A stretch of DNA of 64,000 bases from Escherichia coli. Its GTDB lineage: Bacteria > Pseudomonadota > Gammaproteobacteria > Enterobacterales > Enterobacteriaceae. The notes beneath the pieces were generated by a model. The model did not search any database, had not been told where the DNA came from, and worked only from the letters and a program-made list of their open reading frames with translations. The stretch lies in the NCBI GenBank assembly GCA_021307345.1, contig CP089930.1, positions 434,001-498,000 of the forward strand. The letters run 5' to 3'. Within the stretch, counting starts at the first letter, position 1; each line of letters starts with the position of its first letter. Positions 21,091-32,081 of this stretch are shown here, in pieces. The translations under genes were made by a program, and so were the position numbers.

Positions 21091-21166
21091 TGGTGGGTCG
21101 TGCAGGATTCGAACCTGCGACCAATTGATTAAAAGTCAACTGCTCTACCAACTGAGCTAACGACCC
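21091..21166 (-). tRNA. lysQ: tRNA-Lys (anticodon UUU)
   Basis: 76 bases, starting GGGTCGTTAGCTCAG and ending in an encoded CCA. The anticodon loop is CTTTTAA. It is identical to the other four lysine tRNA genes here and is last in the cluster, directly before a terminator. Confidence 0.97.
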
Positions 21167-21199
21167 CTTGCGGGATTATGCTGCTTTAATCATTCAGGA

Positions 21200-21217
21200 T
21201 GGTGGGTCGTGCAGGAT
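21200..21217 (-). pseudogene. Second fragment of a tRNA-Lys 3' end
   Basis: TGGTGGGTCGTGCAGGAT is an exact 18-base copy of the tRNA-Lys 3' end, between lysZ and lysQ. It is followed by GACTCG and CTCGCCCTTCG, motifs that also follow the fragment at 20935. Confidence 0.75.
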
Positions 21218-21298
21218 GACTCGACTTCGTCTCGCCCTTCGAGCCGTTGCTAACGCAACGTTATCCTTCACGTTCTCTACCAGAGACCACCTTTAAAT

Positions 21299-21374
21299 TG
21301 GTGGGTCGTGCAGGATTCGAACCTGCGACCAATTGATTAAAAGTCAACTGCTCTACCAACTGAGCTAACGACCC
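21299..21374 (-). tRNA. lysZ: tRNA-Lys (anticodon UUU)
   Basis: 76 bases, identical to lysQ, with encoded CCA. It lies 48 bases after lysY in transcription order. Confidence 0.97.
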
Positions 21375-21422
21375 ATACGGGTGTTACCTGAAAGATTTTT
21401 TACTTGATGCCAATATTAAAAT

Positions 21423-21498
21423 TGGTGGGTCGTGCAGGATTCGAACCTGCGACCAATTGATTAAAAGTCAACTGCTCTACCAACTGAGCTAACGACCC
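21423..21498 (-). tRNA. lysY: tRNA-Lys (anticodon UUU)
   Basis: 76 bases, identical to the other lysine tRNA genes. Only three bases separate it from valZ. Confidence 0.97.
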
Positions 21499-21501
21499 GA
21501 G

Positions 21502-21577
21502 TGGTGGGTGATGACGGGATCGAACCGCCGACCCCCTCCTTGTAAGGGAGGTGCTCTCCCAGCTGAGCTAATCACCC
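21502..21577 (-). tRNA. valZ: tRNA-Val (anticodon UAC)
   Basis: 76 bases, starting GGGTGATTAGCTCAG with anticodon loop CTTACAA and encoded CCA. Identical to valT. Confidence 0.97.
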
Positions 21578-21628
21578 GATACTGCGCTGGATACTACAAA
21601 CTACTTCCACCGAACCCACCGTAATTAG

Positions 21629-21704
21629 TGGTGGGTCGTGCAGGATTCGAACCTGCGACCAATTGATTAAAAGTCAACTGCTCTACCAACTGAGCTAACG
21701 ACCC
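21629..21704 (-). tRNA. lysW: tRNA-Lys (anticodon UUU)
   Basis: 76 bases, identical lysine tRNA. It lies two bases after valT in transcription order, so the transcript must be cut between closely packed tRNAs. Confidence 0.97.
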
Positions 21705-21706
21705 GG

Positions 21707-21782
21707 TGGTGGGTGATGACGGGATCGAACCGCCGACCCCCTCCTTGTAAGGGAGGTGCTCTCCCAGCTGAGCTAATCACCC
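21707..21782 (-). tRNA. valT: tRNA-Val (anticodon UAC)
   Basis: 76 bases, identical to valZ; second gene of the cluster. Confidence 0.97.
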
Positions 21783-21808
21783 GATACTACGCTGGATACT
21801 ACTTAAAG

Positions 21809-21884
21809 TGGTGGGTCGTGCAGGATTCGAACCTGCGACCAATTGATTAAAAGTCAACTGCTCTACCAACTGAGCTAACGACCC
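21809..21884 (-). tRNA. lysT: tRNA-Lys (anticodon UUU)
   Basis: 76 bases; first gene of the seven-tRNA transcript, about 45 bases downstream of a stable-RNA-type promoter. Confidence 0.97.
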
Positions 21885-21934
21885 ACTTTTGCGTTGCTTT
21901 CGAGTTGTTTGATATCCCGTGGCAACGGCGGCAT

Positions 21935-21962
21935 ATATTACTGATTTCAGATTTGAGCGCAA
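21935..21962 (-). promoter_or_regulatory. Promoter of the lysT-valT tRNA operon
   Basis: On the minus strand TTGCGC (-35) and TAATAT (-10) are 16 bases apart, followed by a GC-rich discriminator (GCCGCCG) typical of stringently controlled stable-RNA promoters. Confidence 0.75.
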
Positions 21963-22006
21963 CAAAAATTTCGATGTAGATCACTCAACTGCTTATGATT
22001 CGCACG

Positions 22007-22040
22007 ACACGACCAGAAATAATGCGACTTCTGGTCGTGT
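22007..22040 (-). terminator. Hairpin after cpoB, end of the tol-pal operon
   Basis: ACACGACCAGAA and TTCTGGTCGTGT form a 12-bp perfect stem with a 10-base loop, starting nine bases after the cpoB stop. It lacks a strong T run, so termination may be partial. Confidence 0.7.
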
Positions 22041-22048
22041 GTTATGCA

Positions 22049-22840
22049 TTACATCGCGTTCAGACGTTTTTGCGCCTGTTTTGCGCCATCAGTCCCAGGG
22101 TATTTACTGATAACCTGCTGGTACACGGCTTTCGCTTTCGCGGTGTCACCTTTGTCCTGCATGATGACGCCAACTTTAAACATCGCATCCGCAGCCTTCG
22201 GTGACTTCGGATAGTTTTTCACCACCGAAGCAAAATAGTAGGCCGCATCATCTTTCTTACCCTTGTTGTAGTTTAACTGACCCAGCCAATAATTGGCGTT
22301 TGGCAGGTAAGTTGAATCAGGGTAATTTTTGATGAAATTCTGAAATGCCACCATTGCGTCATCCTGGCGGGATTTATCCTGTACCAGCGCAATAGCTGCA
22401 TTGTAATCCGTGTTTGCATCGCCGCTTTTCACCGGCGCGCCAGCATTCGCAGTACCTGCATCAGCTGTTGGCGTCGTTGATGCCGCCGCACCGCTTTGAT
22501 CGCCGCTGGTTGATTGCGCCGCTGCGCCACCGCTGCTGAGGCTATCGATCTGCAACAGGATCTGCTTTTGCCGCTCCACGACCTGATTCAGTTGATACTG
22601 ATTTTCCTGAATCTGACCACGCAGGGAGTCAATATCGGACTGATTATCAGAGAGTTGTTGCTGGAGTTGGGTTAAAAGCTGGCTGTGAGCATTAGAAATA
22701 CGCTCAAGTTGAGTGACGCGGTCTTCGACCGAGCCAGAGCCGACACTACTGATTGGTGCCTGAGCAAAAGCGGCCCAGGGGGCCGCTATACCAACCAGTA
22801 ACGACAGACTCAATAGTTGATGTCTGAAGTTACTGCTCAT
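22049..22840 (-). CDS. cpoB: CpoB, periplasmic coordinator of PBP1B and Tol
   Basis: CpoB links outer-membrane constriction by Tol-Pal to septal peptidoglycan synthesis by PBP1B. The 263-residue protein has a signal peptide ending AAFA near residue 26, an N-terminal coiled coil (about 35-100, Gln/Leu-rich heptads), an Ala/Thr/Gly linker (about 105-140), and C-terminal TPR repeats (about 145-263). It is the last gene of the operon, starting nine bases after pal. Full length. Confidence 0.96.
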   Translation of the reverse strand: MSSNFRHQLLSLSLLVGIAAPWAAFAQAPISSVGSGSVEDRVTQLERISNAHSQLLTQLQQQLSDNQSDIDSLRGQIQENQYQLNQVVERQKQILLQIDSLSSGGAAAQSTSGDQSGAAASTTPTADAGTANAGAPVKSGDANTDYNAAIALVQDKSRQDDAMVAFQNFIKNYPDSTYLPNANYWLGQLNYNKGKKDDAAYYFASVVKNYPKSPKAADAMFKVGVIMQDKGDTAKAKAVYQQVISKYPGTDGAKQAQKRLNAM

Positions 22841-22849
22841 GCAATTCTC

Positions 22850-23395
<546 letters not shown>

Positions 23396-23405
23396 TTAAT
23401 TATTA

Positions 23406-24698
23406 TCACAGATACGGCGACCAGGCAGGGAATTTGACCTGTCCATCAGTTGCCGGAAGACGCGCTTTGAAACGCCCATCTGTAGAAACCAAATTCAGCA
23501 CGGATCCCATCCCCTGAGAAGAGCTGTAGATTACCATAGTGCCGTTAGGTGCCAGACTTGGCGTTTCATCCAGGAACGTTGACGACAGAACTTGTACGCC
23601 TCCCGTTACCAGATCTTGTTTGGCAATGTGCTGCTGTCCACCATTGGAGCTGACCATTACCATAAATTTACCGTCGCTGCTGACATCCGCATCCTGGTTC
23701 TGAGAACCTTCCCAGGTAATACGTTGTGGCGCACCGCCGTTAATATTCACTTTATAAACCTGCGGACGACCGGCCTGGTCAGAAGTGAAGGCCAGGTTCT
23801 GGCTGTCCGGGAACCAGGTCGGTTCGGTGTTGTTGCTGCGACCATCAGTCACCTGACGAATCTGACCAGAAGCCAAATCCATTACGTACAGGTTCAGGCT
23901 ACCGGTTTTCGACAGAGCGAATGCCAGTTTGCTGCCGTCTGGCGAGAATGCAGGCGCACCATTGTGACGAGGGAATGAAGCTACCTGACGTACAGCGCCA
24001 TTTGCCAGCGTCTGGATGACCAGCGCGGAACGACCGCTTTCGAAGGTGACATATGCCAGTTTAGAGCCATCCGGTGACCACGCCGGAGACATCAGCGGCT
24101 GCGGTGAGCGATGAACCACAAACTGGTTGTAACCGTCATAGTCAGATACGCGCAGTTCATACGGGAACTGACCGCCATTGGTCTGAACAACGTAGGCAAT
24201 ACGGGTACGGAACGCACCTTTAATGCCGGTCAGTTTTTCAAACACTTCGTCACTGGCGGTATGACCAGCATAACGCAGCCATTGCTTGTTAACTTTATAT
24301 GAGTTCTGAGCAAGTACAGTACCCGGCGCACCGCCGGTATCAACCAGCTGATAAGCAACATTGTAAGAGCCGTCAGGATTCGGAGTGACCTGACCTACAA
24401 CGACAGCATCAATGCCCAATGCAGACCATGCAGCAGGTTGCACTTCTTGCGCACTACCCGGCTGCTGTGGCAGACGAGCGCGATCTAACGGATTAAACTT
24501 ACCGCTGTTACGCAAGTCAGCAGCAACGATGCCACCAATATCTTCGGGTGCCGCGCCAGGGCCTGCCCACTGGAAAGGAACTACACCAATAGGACGACCG
24601 GAATCTACACCGCTGTCGATCACAATGCGGACTTCAGCGTGCAGAACTGATGCCCACAGTATGAGAAAACCAAATGCTACTCGTAATGCCTGCTTCAT
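23406..24698 (-). CDS. tolB: TolB, periplasmic beta-propeller of the Tol system
   Basis: TolB binds Pal and TolA in the periplasm. The 430-residue protein has a signal peptide ending LHA near residue 21, an N-terminal alpha/beta domain to about residue 165, and a six-bladed beta-propeller with repeated [10 protein letters not shown] motifs. Two ATGs are adjacent (24701, 24698); the GGGAG site is better spaced for 24698. Confidence 0.97.
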   Translation of the reverse strand: MKQALRVAFGFLILWASVLHAEVRIVIDSGVDSGRPIGVVPFQWAGPGAAPEDIGGIVAADLRNSGKFNPLDRARLPQQPGSAQEVQPAAWSALGIDAVVVGQVTPNPDGSYNVAYQLVDTGGAPGTVLAQNSYKVNKQWLRYAGHTASDEVFEKLTGIKGAFRTRIAYVVQTNGGQFPYELRVSDYDGYNQFVVHRSPQPLMSPAWSPDGSKLAYVTFESGRSALVIQTLANGAVRQVASFPRHNGAPAFSPDGSKLAFALSKTGSLNLYVMDLASGQIRQVTDGRSNNTEPTWFPDSQNLAFTSDQAGRPQVYKVNINGGAPQRITWEGSQNQDADVSSDGKFMVMVSSNGGQQHIAKQDLVTGGVQVLSSTFLDETPSLAPNGTMVIYSSSQGMGSVLNLVSTDGRFKARLPATDGQVKFPAWSPYL

Positions 24699-24830
24699 CA
24701 TATCTCCCTTATCTGGACAGATAGCCCACGATAATTTAGCAGAATGTTAACAAACTCAAATACACAAAACTACCAGAACCCAGCGACAACCGATGTTTGA
24801 TGTTAACCGCCGTGACGGTCAACATCGCGA

Positions 24831-26108
24831 TTACGGCTTGAAGTCCAATGGTGCGTTTTTGAACACTTCATATACTGCCTGGCTTGGTGGTTTCGGGATC
24901 TTCGCAAGTTTAGCTGCTGCCAACGCAGCCTGACAAAGTGCGGGATCGCCACCTTCAGGTTTGATATCCAGTAACATACCATCTGGCGCCAGTTTTATGC
25001 GCAGCGTACAGGTTTTGCCTGCATAGGACGATGCGTCATAGAACTTACTTTCGATAGCAGATTTAATCTGCCCGGCATAGTTATTGATATCGGCCCCTGA
25101 TGCGCCATTGTTTTTAGTATTACCACTCCCGGCAGGCGAAGCATTGTTCCCTTTCGCACCACCACCGGTTTTCGGTGCATTCTTACCAGAGCTTAGCTCA
25201 CCGAAAATATCATCTGCCTCTGCGGCAGCTTTTGCTGCAGCGGCTTTTTCAGCGGCTGCTTTTGCCGCTGCCGCTTTTTTGTCTGCGGCGGCTTTTTCTG
25301 CAGCTGCTTTCTTATCAGCAGCAGCCTTTTCAGCAGCCGCTTTTTCTGCTGCTTTTTTCTCGGCTGCGGCTTTCTCTGCTGCCGCTTTCTTATCAGCAGC
25401 AGCTTTTTCTGCCGCTGCTTTCTTCTCAGCTTCGGCCTTCGCTTTTTCAGCAGCTTCGGCAGCCGATTTTTTTCTCGCTTCTGCTGCTGCGGCTTCTGCT
25501 GCTTCCGCCTTCTTCTTCAGCGCCGCAGCAGCTTTAGCGGCTTCAGCCTCGGCTTTTTTCTGTGCTTCAGCAGCGGCTTTGGCGGCTTCTGCTTCCGCTT
25601 TTTTCTTCGCGTCTGCAGCCGCTTTCTTCGCAGCTTCTGCGGCTGCTTTGGCATCCGCTTCGGCCTTCGCTTTGGCATCTGCTGCCGCTTTCGCTGCCGC
25701 CTCTTCCGCTTGCTTCTGCTTTAACTCGGCCTGTTTAGCGGCTTCTTCAGCCTGCTTTTTCTGTTCCTGAGCAGCTAACCGCTCTTTCTCAAGTTGCTTC
25801 AGGCGTTCCTGTTCAGCCGCTTGTTTCTCACGCAGTTCTTCAGCAGCCTGCTGTTCCTTCATCTTGCGCTGCTCTTCGGAACGCTTCGCGCTTGATTCCT
25901 GGCTTTGCATACGTTTGTACTGCTCAACTACCGCACCTGAGTCAACCATTACCGCGTCGATGGACGAACCACCGCCGCCTCCGGCTGAAGCTTCTATATT
26001 CTCATCGAACGAACTCCAGATCAGCGCCGCAAATAAGATGACATGCAGCACTGCTGAAATAATTATCGCCCGCTTGAGCTTGTCGTTTTGTTCGGTTGCC
26101 TTTGACAC
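24831..26108 (-). CDS. tolA: TolA, inner-membrane to periplasm spanning Tol protein
   Basis: TolA transmits proton-motive force from TolQR to Pal-TolB and is exploited by colicins and filamentous phage. It has an N-terminal membrane helix (about 14-34), a long helical Ala/Lys/Glu-rich domain II (about 50-310) built of AAAEKAAADKK-like repeats, a Gly/Asn linker, and a globular C-terminal domain (about 330-425). It has 425 residues, four more than K-12 TolA as I recall it; the extra residues fall in the repeats (KAEAEAAKAAAALKKK). Confidence 0.97.
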   Translation of the reverse strand: MSKATEQNDKLKRAIIISAVLHVILFAALIWSSFDENIEASAGGGGGSSIDAVMVDSGAVVEQYKRMQSQESSAKRSEEQRKMKEQQAAEELREKQAAEQERLKQLEKERLAAQEQKKQAEEAAKQAELKQKQAEEAAAKAAADAKAKAEADAKAAAEAAKKAAADAKKKAEAEAAKAAAEAQKKAEAEAAKAAAALKKKAEAAEAAAAEARKKSAAEAAEKAKAEAEKKAAAEKAAADKKAAAEKAAAEKKAAEKAAAEKAAADKKAAAEKAAADKKAAAAKAAAEKAAAAKAAAEADDIFGELSSGKNAPKTGGGAKGNNASPAGSGNTKNNGASGADINNYAGQIKSAIESKFYDASSYAGKTCTLRIKLAPDGMLLDIKPEGGDPALCQAALAAAKLAKIPKPPSQAVYEVFKNAPLDFKP

Positions 26109-26172
26109 TCTCGGTTCCCAAAAACTGTTCGCCTGTTACCCGCTCTCTTTCAAGCAAGGGAAACGCAGATGC

Positions 26173-26601
26173 TTAGATAGGCTGCGTCATTAAACCAACC
26201 GATTTCACACCCGCACTATGTAACAAGTTCAGTGCTTTAATTATTTCATCGTAAGGCACATTTTTTGCGCCACCGATCAGAAAGACCGTTTTCGGATTAG
26301 CCTTGAAACGGCTGGACACTTCCGCCACCACCTGCTCTGGGGGTAAACGCTCCAGACGATCTTTCTCAACCACCACGGTGTACTGACCAATACCAGACAC
26401 TTCAACAATCACTGGCGGGTTATCGTTACTGCTCACCGCCTGCGATTCAGTAGCGTCTGGCAGATCGACCTCCACGCTCTGGGTAATGATGGGCGCTGTC
26501 GCCATAAAGATCAGCAACAGCACCAGCAGTACGTCCAGCAACGGAACAATGTTGATTTCGGACTTGAGATCGCGACGACCTCGTCCACGCGCTCTGGCCA
26601 T
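26173..26601 (-). CDS. tolR: TolR, proton-channel subunit
   Basis: TolR is a 142-residue ExbD-like protein with a single N-terminal membrane helix carrying the proton-channel Asp23 (INIVPLLDVLLVLLL) and a periplasmic domain. With TolQ it converts proton flow into TolA movement. It lies three bases after tolQ. Confidence 0.97.
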   Translation of the reverse strand: MARARGRGRRDLKSEINIVPLLDVLLVLLLIFMATAPIITQSVEVDLPDATESQAVSSNDNPPVIVEVSGIGQYTVVVEKDRLERLPPEQVVAEVSSRFKANPKTVFLIGGAKNVPYDEIIKALNLLHSAGVKSVGLMTQPI

Positions 26602-26604
26602 GGC

Positions 26605-27698
<1,094 letters not shown>

Positions 27699-27796
27699 TT
27701 TACATCCCGGTAATGCAACAAAAGTTAGAACTTTTAAACGCTGCTACTATACGCGTGCGATTGAGGTTTGGGAATGAGGGCAAGTTAAGGGAGCGT

Positions 27797-27832
27797 AAAA
27801 ATTTATGGACTGTTGAAGGTCCATAAATTTTT
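27797..27832. terminator. Terminator between the cyd and tol operons
   Basis: AAAAATTTATGGAC and GTCCATAAATTTTT form a perfect 14-bp stem around TGTTGAAG. A/T runs on both sides make it work in either direction; it lies 15 bases past the ybgE stop and upstream of ybgC. Confidence 0.92.
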
Positions 27833-27847
27833 AAAGAGAATTCTGAT

Positions 27848-28141
27848 TTAAAAGAAGAAGAAAATCAGCCCGACAATGAGAACAATATCGGCAAGCAGTG
27901 GGCAAAAAATCCCTTGCCAAAGAACCTGCTGCGGACGAAAACCCACGCCGTGAATCACGCCAGCACAGACGGCCCACATCAGCAATAAACCATGCCAGAT
28001 TTCCAGTTCACTGGTCTTCGCGGCGAAACGTGATGGATCCCAAAACATACATCCTGCTAACAGAAGCGCCATCACGAAGGAAAGCGCCCGCAGAGGGCGC
28101 TTGTCCATTACCGCATACAAGGTTGCGATAATCTTGCTCAT
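27848..28141 (-). CDS. ybgE: YbgE, cyd-operon membrane protein
   Basis: This 97-residue hydrophobic protein has about three membrane segments and always lies behind cydABX. Its role in cytochrome bd-I is minor or unclear. Its ATG overlaps the cydX stop (TAATG). Confidence 0.93.
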   Translation of the reverse strand: MSKIIATLYAVMDKRPLRALSFVMALLLAGCMFWDPSRFAAKTSELEIWHGLLLMWAVCAGVIHGVGFRPQQVLWQGIFCPLLADIVLIVGLIFFFF

Positions 28142-28254
28142 TAGCTGTCTTCTTGACCGGCTTTACCTGATTCGACGTGCTCAAGCGCCAGCGCGGTGAT
28201 TACCCCAAATGAACAGGCAAGAAGCGTTCCCAGAATCCATGCGAAATACCACAT
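28141..28254 (-). CDS. cydX: CydX, small subunit of cytochrome bd-I
   Basis: A 37-residue protein (MWYFAWILGTLLACSFGVIT..., ending GQEDS) with one membrane helix, identical in form to K-12 CydX (YbgT). It stabilises the haem site of CydAB and is needed for full oxidase activity. It lies 14 bases after cydB. Confidence 0.95.
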   Translation of the reverse strand: MWYFAWILGTLLACSFGVITALALEHVESGKAGQEDS

Positions 28255-28268
28255 TATTAGCTCCTTAC

Positions 28269-29408
28269 TTAGTACAGAGAGTGGGTGTTACGTTCAATAT
28301 CTTCTTTGGTGATACGTCCGAACATTTTCCAGTAACACCAGATGGTGTAGAGAAGAATGATCGGAACCAGAACCACCGCAACCCAGGTCATGACGTTAAG
28401 CGTCAGCTGGCTGGAAGTTGCATCCCACATTGTCAGGCTTGCGTTCATCATGGTGCTGGACGGCATCACAAACGGGAACATTGCAATACCGGCAGTCAGG
28501 ATGATACAGGCCAGCGTCAGGGAGGAGAACACAAACGCCCACGCGGCTTTATCCATACGTGCAGTCAGGATGGTCAGCAGCGGCAGAACAACACCCAGCG
28601 CCGGAATAGCCCACAGAATCGGCATATTGTTGAAGTTCACCAACCATGCGCCAGCTTCACGAACAACTTCTTTATTCAGCGGATTAGATGCTGCGTAATG
28701 ATCCATTGTCGATTTAACGACATAACCGTCGATACCGTACATCACCCATACGCCAGCCAGTGCGAAGCAGACCAGTGTCACCAGCGCCGCCACCTGAGCT
28801 GTTGCACGGGTACGCAGGTGCAGTTCGCCCACGGTACGCATCTGCAGATAGGTCGCGCCCTGAGTAATGATCATCCCTACGCTCACCACACCTGCCAGCA
28901 GGCCGAACGGGTTAAGCAACTGGAAGAAGTTACCGGTGTAATACAGACGCAGATACTCATCCACGTTGAACGGTACGCCCTGCAACAGGTTACCGAATGC
29001 CACGCCAATCACCAGCGGTGGAACGAAGCTACCTACGAAGATGCCCCAATCCCACATGTTGCGCCAACGGGTGTCTTCAATCTTGGAACGGTAATCAAAA
29101 CCGACCGGACGGAAGAACAAAGACGCCAGCACGAGGATCATCGCGACATAGAAGCCGGAGAACGCAGCGGCATAGACCATCGGCCAGGCAGCGAACAGCG
29201 CGCCGCCTGCGGTGATCAGCCATACCTGGTTACCGTCCCAGTGTGGCGCGATAGAGTTAATCATAATTCGACGCTCGGTGTCGTTACGACCGAGGAAACG
29301 GGTGAGCATCCCCACCCCCATGTCGAAACCGTCAGTGACTGCAAAACCAATCAGCAGAACGCCAACCAGCAGCCACCAGATAAAACGCAATACTTCATAA
29401 TCGATCAT
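28269..29408 (-). CDS. cydB: CydB, cytochrome bd-I ubiquinol oxidase subunit II
   Basis: CydB has 379 residues and about nine membrane helices. It pairs with CydA in the inner membrane; the complex oxidises ubiquinol and reduces oxygen with high affinity. It starts MIDYEVLRFIWWLLVGVLLIG, 15 bases after cydA, and is intact. Confidence 0.97.
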   Translation of the reverse strand: MIDYEVLRFIWWLLVGVLLIGFAVTDGFDMGVGMLTRFLGRNDTERRIMINSIAPHWDGNQVWLITAGGALFAAWPMVYAAAFSGFYVAMILVLASLFFRPVGFDYRSKIEDTRWRNMWDWGIFVGSFVPPLVIGVAFGNLLQGVPFNVDEYLRLYYTGNFFQLLNPFGLLAGVVSVGMIITQGATYLQMRTVGELHLRTRATAQVAALVTLVCFALAGVWVMYGIDGYVVKSTMDHYAASNPLNKEVVREAGAWLVNFNNMPILWAIPALGVVLPLLTILTARMDKAAWAFVFSSLTLACIILTAGIAMFPFVMPSSTMMNASLTMWDATSSQLTLNVMTWVAVVLVPIILLYTIWCYWKMFGRITKEDIERNTHSLY

Positions 29409-29423
29409 TTGACGACTCCTGTC

Positions 29424-30992
29424 TTAGCGTGCCGGCTGAGTAGTCGTTGAAGACTGCTCAAAGTGATAGCGACCGGTTTTCAGGCTGCTTGGGCCAAGGC
29501 GTGCAAATTTGAACATTAAGAACAATTCTGCCACCAGGAACAGGGTATACAGGCCGCAAATCAGCACCATCGAGAAGATGAGATCGCCTGCAGTCAGCGA
29601 CGAGTTCGCTACTGCGGTAGGCAACACTTCACCGATAGCCCACGGTTGGCGACCATATTCAGCAACGAACCAGCCCGCCTCTACAGCAATCCACGGCAGC
29701 GGAATACCGTACAGCGCAGCGCGCAGCAGCCATTTTTTCTCGCCAATGCGGTTGCGGATGACACTCCAGAAGGAGAGCGCAATAATTGCCAGCAGCAGGA
29801 AGCCACACGCCACCATGATACGGAACGCGAAGTACAGCGGCGCTACACGTGGAATGGAGTCTTTGGTTGCCTGTTGAATCTGCGCTTCAGTCGCATCTGC
29901 CACGTTTGGCGTATAGCGTTTCAGCAGCAGACCGTAACCGAGGTCTTTCTTCATGCTATTGAACTGGTCACGTACAGCCTGATCGGTGGAACCAGAACGC
30001 AGTTGTTCGAGCAGAGAGTACGCTTTCATCCCGTTACGAATACGTTCTTCGTGCTGCACCATCAGTTCTTTCAGGCCGATAACCGGTGTATCCACGGAAC
30101 GCGTTGCGATAATACCCAGCGCGTAAGGGATCTGGATCGCAAATTTGTTCGTCTGCTCTTCCTGATCAGGAATACCAAACAGAGTAAAGGCGGCGGGCGC
30201 AGGTTGAGTTTCCCACTCGGCTTCAATAGCAGCCAGTTTGGTTTTCTGCACATCGCCCATTTCGTAACCAGATTCATCACCCAGAACAATAACAGACAAG
30301 ACGGCAGCCATACCGAAGCTGGCAGCGATAGCAAAGGAGCGTTTTGCGAAGGCGAAGTCACGACCTTTCAGCATATACCATGCGCTGATACCGAGGATGA
30401 ACATCGCGCCAGTCACATAACCAGACGCTACAGTGTGAACGAATTTCACCTGAGCAACCGGGTTAAGCACCAGCTCGGAGAAGCTCACCATCTCCATACG
30501 CATAGTTTCGAAATTGAAATCGGACGCGATTGGGTTTTGCATCCAGCCGTTCGCAACCAGAATCCACAGTGCGGACAGGTTTGAACCGAGCGCCACCAGC
30601 CAGGTGACACACATATGCTGAACTTTACCCAGACGATCCCAACCGAAGAAGAACAGACCTACAAAGGTGGATTCGAGGAAGAAGGCCATCAGACCTTCGA
30701 TTGCCAGTGGCGCACCGAAGATATCCCCTACATAGTGGGAATAGTAAGACCAGTTAGTCCCGAACTGGAACTCCATGGTCAGACCGGTTGCCACACCCAG
30801 AGCAAAGTTGATACCAAACAACTTGCCCCAGAACTTGGTCATATCTTTATAAATCTGTTTGCCGGAAAGGACGTAAACCGTTTCCATGATGGCCAGCAGG
30901 AACGCCATACCGAGCGTCAGCGGCACAAAAAGGAAGTGGTACATCGCGGTCAAGGCAAACTGTAAGCGCGACAGTTCGACTATATCTAACAT
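29424..30992 (-). CDS. cydA: CydA, cytochrome bd-I ubiquinol oxidase subunit I
   Basis: CydA carries haems b558, b595 and d and the quinol site. The 522-residue protein has the haem ligand His19 (MYHFLFVP) near the start, the periplasmic Q-loop in its middle, and nine membrane helices. Two ATGs are adjacent (30995, 30992); AGGAG is better spaced for 30992, the K-12 start. A consensus FNR site lies about 340 bases upstream. Confidence 0.97.
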   Translation of the reverse strand: MLDIVELSRLQFALTAMYHFLFVPLTLGMAFLLAIMETVYVLSGKQIYKDMTKFWGKLFGINFALGVATGLTMEFQFGTNWSYYSHYVGDIFGAPLAIEGLMAFFLESTFVGLFFFGWDRLGKVQHMCVTWLVALGSNLSALWILVANGWMQNPIASDFNFETMRMEMVSFSELVLNPVAQVKFVHTVASGYVTGAMFILGISAWYMLKGRDFAFAKRSFAIAASFGMAAVLSVIVLGDESGYEMGDVQKTKLAAIEAEWETQPAPAAFTLFGIPDQEEQTNKFAIQIPYALGIIATRSVDTPVIGLKELMVQHEERIRNGMKAYSLLEQLRSGSTDQAVRDQFNSMKKDLGYGLLLKRYTPNVADATEAQIQQATKDSIPRVAPLYFAFRIMVACGFLLLAIIALSFWSVIRNRIGEKKWLLRAALYGIPLPWIAVEAGWFVAEYGRQPWAIGEVLPTAVANSSLTAGDLIFSMVLICGLYTLFLVAELFLMFKFARLGPSSLKTGRYHFEQSSTTTQPAR

Positions 30993-31328
30993 CATGACTC
31001 CTTGCTCATCGCATGAAGACTCCGAGAGTGAACCCCGTTAGAAAGGGTCACACGCATGCCCCAATACAAAATTATTTGCTCGCCCCTACCGTTGCCATTT
31101 CATCAAAAGAGGAAAGACAATGATAAAAAAGTTACAAATATGTTAATGAATAAACCAAATTGATCCCGTAATTATATTACGCCGCAAAATCCTTACAATA
31201 AACAGGTTTTTATTGAGCAAAATTGCATTTTTCGACAGTGATCAATTTATAGCGAAATTGTCACCATCTCACCAATTTGATCTACGACAATTTATCTCGT
31301 TTTGCAGATTTTTTTCAAGAATTAAAAA

Positions 31329-31342
31329 TTGATTTATATCAA
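31329..31342. promoter_or_regulatory. FNR box in the cydA promoter region
   Basis: TTGAT-TTAT-ATCAA is a perfect FNR consensus. Its centre is about 343 bases upstream of the cydA start, consistent with the known FNR site near -53 of cydA promoter P1. FNR lowers cydAB expression in full anaerobiosis while ArcA raises it in low oxygen. Confidence 0.85.
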
Positions 31343-31884
31343 AATCAATCAGATATGTTAATTATGTGTAAATCATGAGCCACTAGTAATTTTATTGTTA
31401 ATTTATTGTAACCAAATAACACAGTAAAATTACCGGCATGGAAATATATAGATAAAAAACCAGTATTTTATTTAACAGAGCCGCCTTATCGACTTTTTGT
31501 AATCCTAATTGATTAGAGTAGCCAATTTGTTGCTATTCCACATAACAAATTTTTATCAAAGTTAATTGATTGTTGTCTTTATGAGCAACATACTGTAAAT
31601 CCGTCACTTATTGTTTTTCTGGTAATAATCACGAAAAGAAATAGATACCTTCGGTATAGTCAGATAGAACAAGAATTTTCAAAAGAAATGATATATGGTA
31701 TTGATATTTCCTGATCGGTATTCAATGATTCGCTCAACGATCGAAAATCAAGAGAAATTGTTATAGCAGTGATACGAAACAACCAAACGGAATTATAACC
31801 AGGCGTTAGAAAACACTGGATATTCTCGGATACACGCTACCTTGTCTAAAAAATATTAACTCTCTGCCTTACAAAGGATTCCCC

Positions 31885-32081
31885 ATGAAGAAAGCAACAC
31901 ATGTGATTGGCGTTGATGCGATTGTACTCTCCCCTATCTATGGATATAGCGATATCGACTCATCAAGCATGAACTGAGTGATATTCAGCTCCATATGAGC
32001 AGCAGCGATTTCGCCGTTGGAATCAAGGTTGTTCTGCAACATCTAATAGATTGCTTTAATTTACCTGTTTTAGCAGTGTAA
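31885..32081 (+). pseudogene. Possible small gene broken by a frameshift, unrecognised
   Basis: An ATG at 31885 is preceded by AAAGGA at good spacing and opens a 30-codon frame (MKKATHVIGVDAIVLSPIYG...) that stops at 31977. The -1 frame then runs on from that stop to 32081 (SDIQLHMSSSDFAVG..., ending LPVLAV). One missing base near 31975 would join both into about 64 residues. I recognise neither half. The case rests on the ribosome site and frame continuity only. Confidence 0.3.

Noticed and set aside
20780-21151. 123-codon frame running through lysQ
   Set aside because: It is translation through a tRNA and two terminators; similar frames recur at each tRNA-Lys copy.
21091-21884. Regularly spaced 76-bp repeats resembling a repeat array
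   Set aside because: They are seven tRNA genes with encoded CCA ends and irregular spacers; no CRISPR features or cas genes are present.
25084-25770. Low-complexity Ala/Ser/Phe-rich frame antisense to tolA
   Set aside because: It is the mirror of the TolA Ala/Lys repeats (GCN codons read backwards) and not a gene.
28209-29450. 413-codon frame antisense to cydB
   Set aside because: It is a shadow of cydB, rich in His, Gln and Arg, with no domain or start signal.
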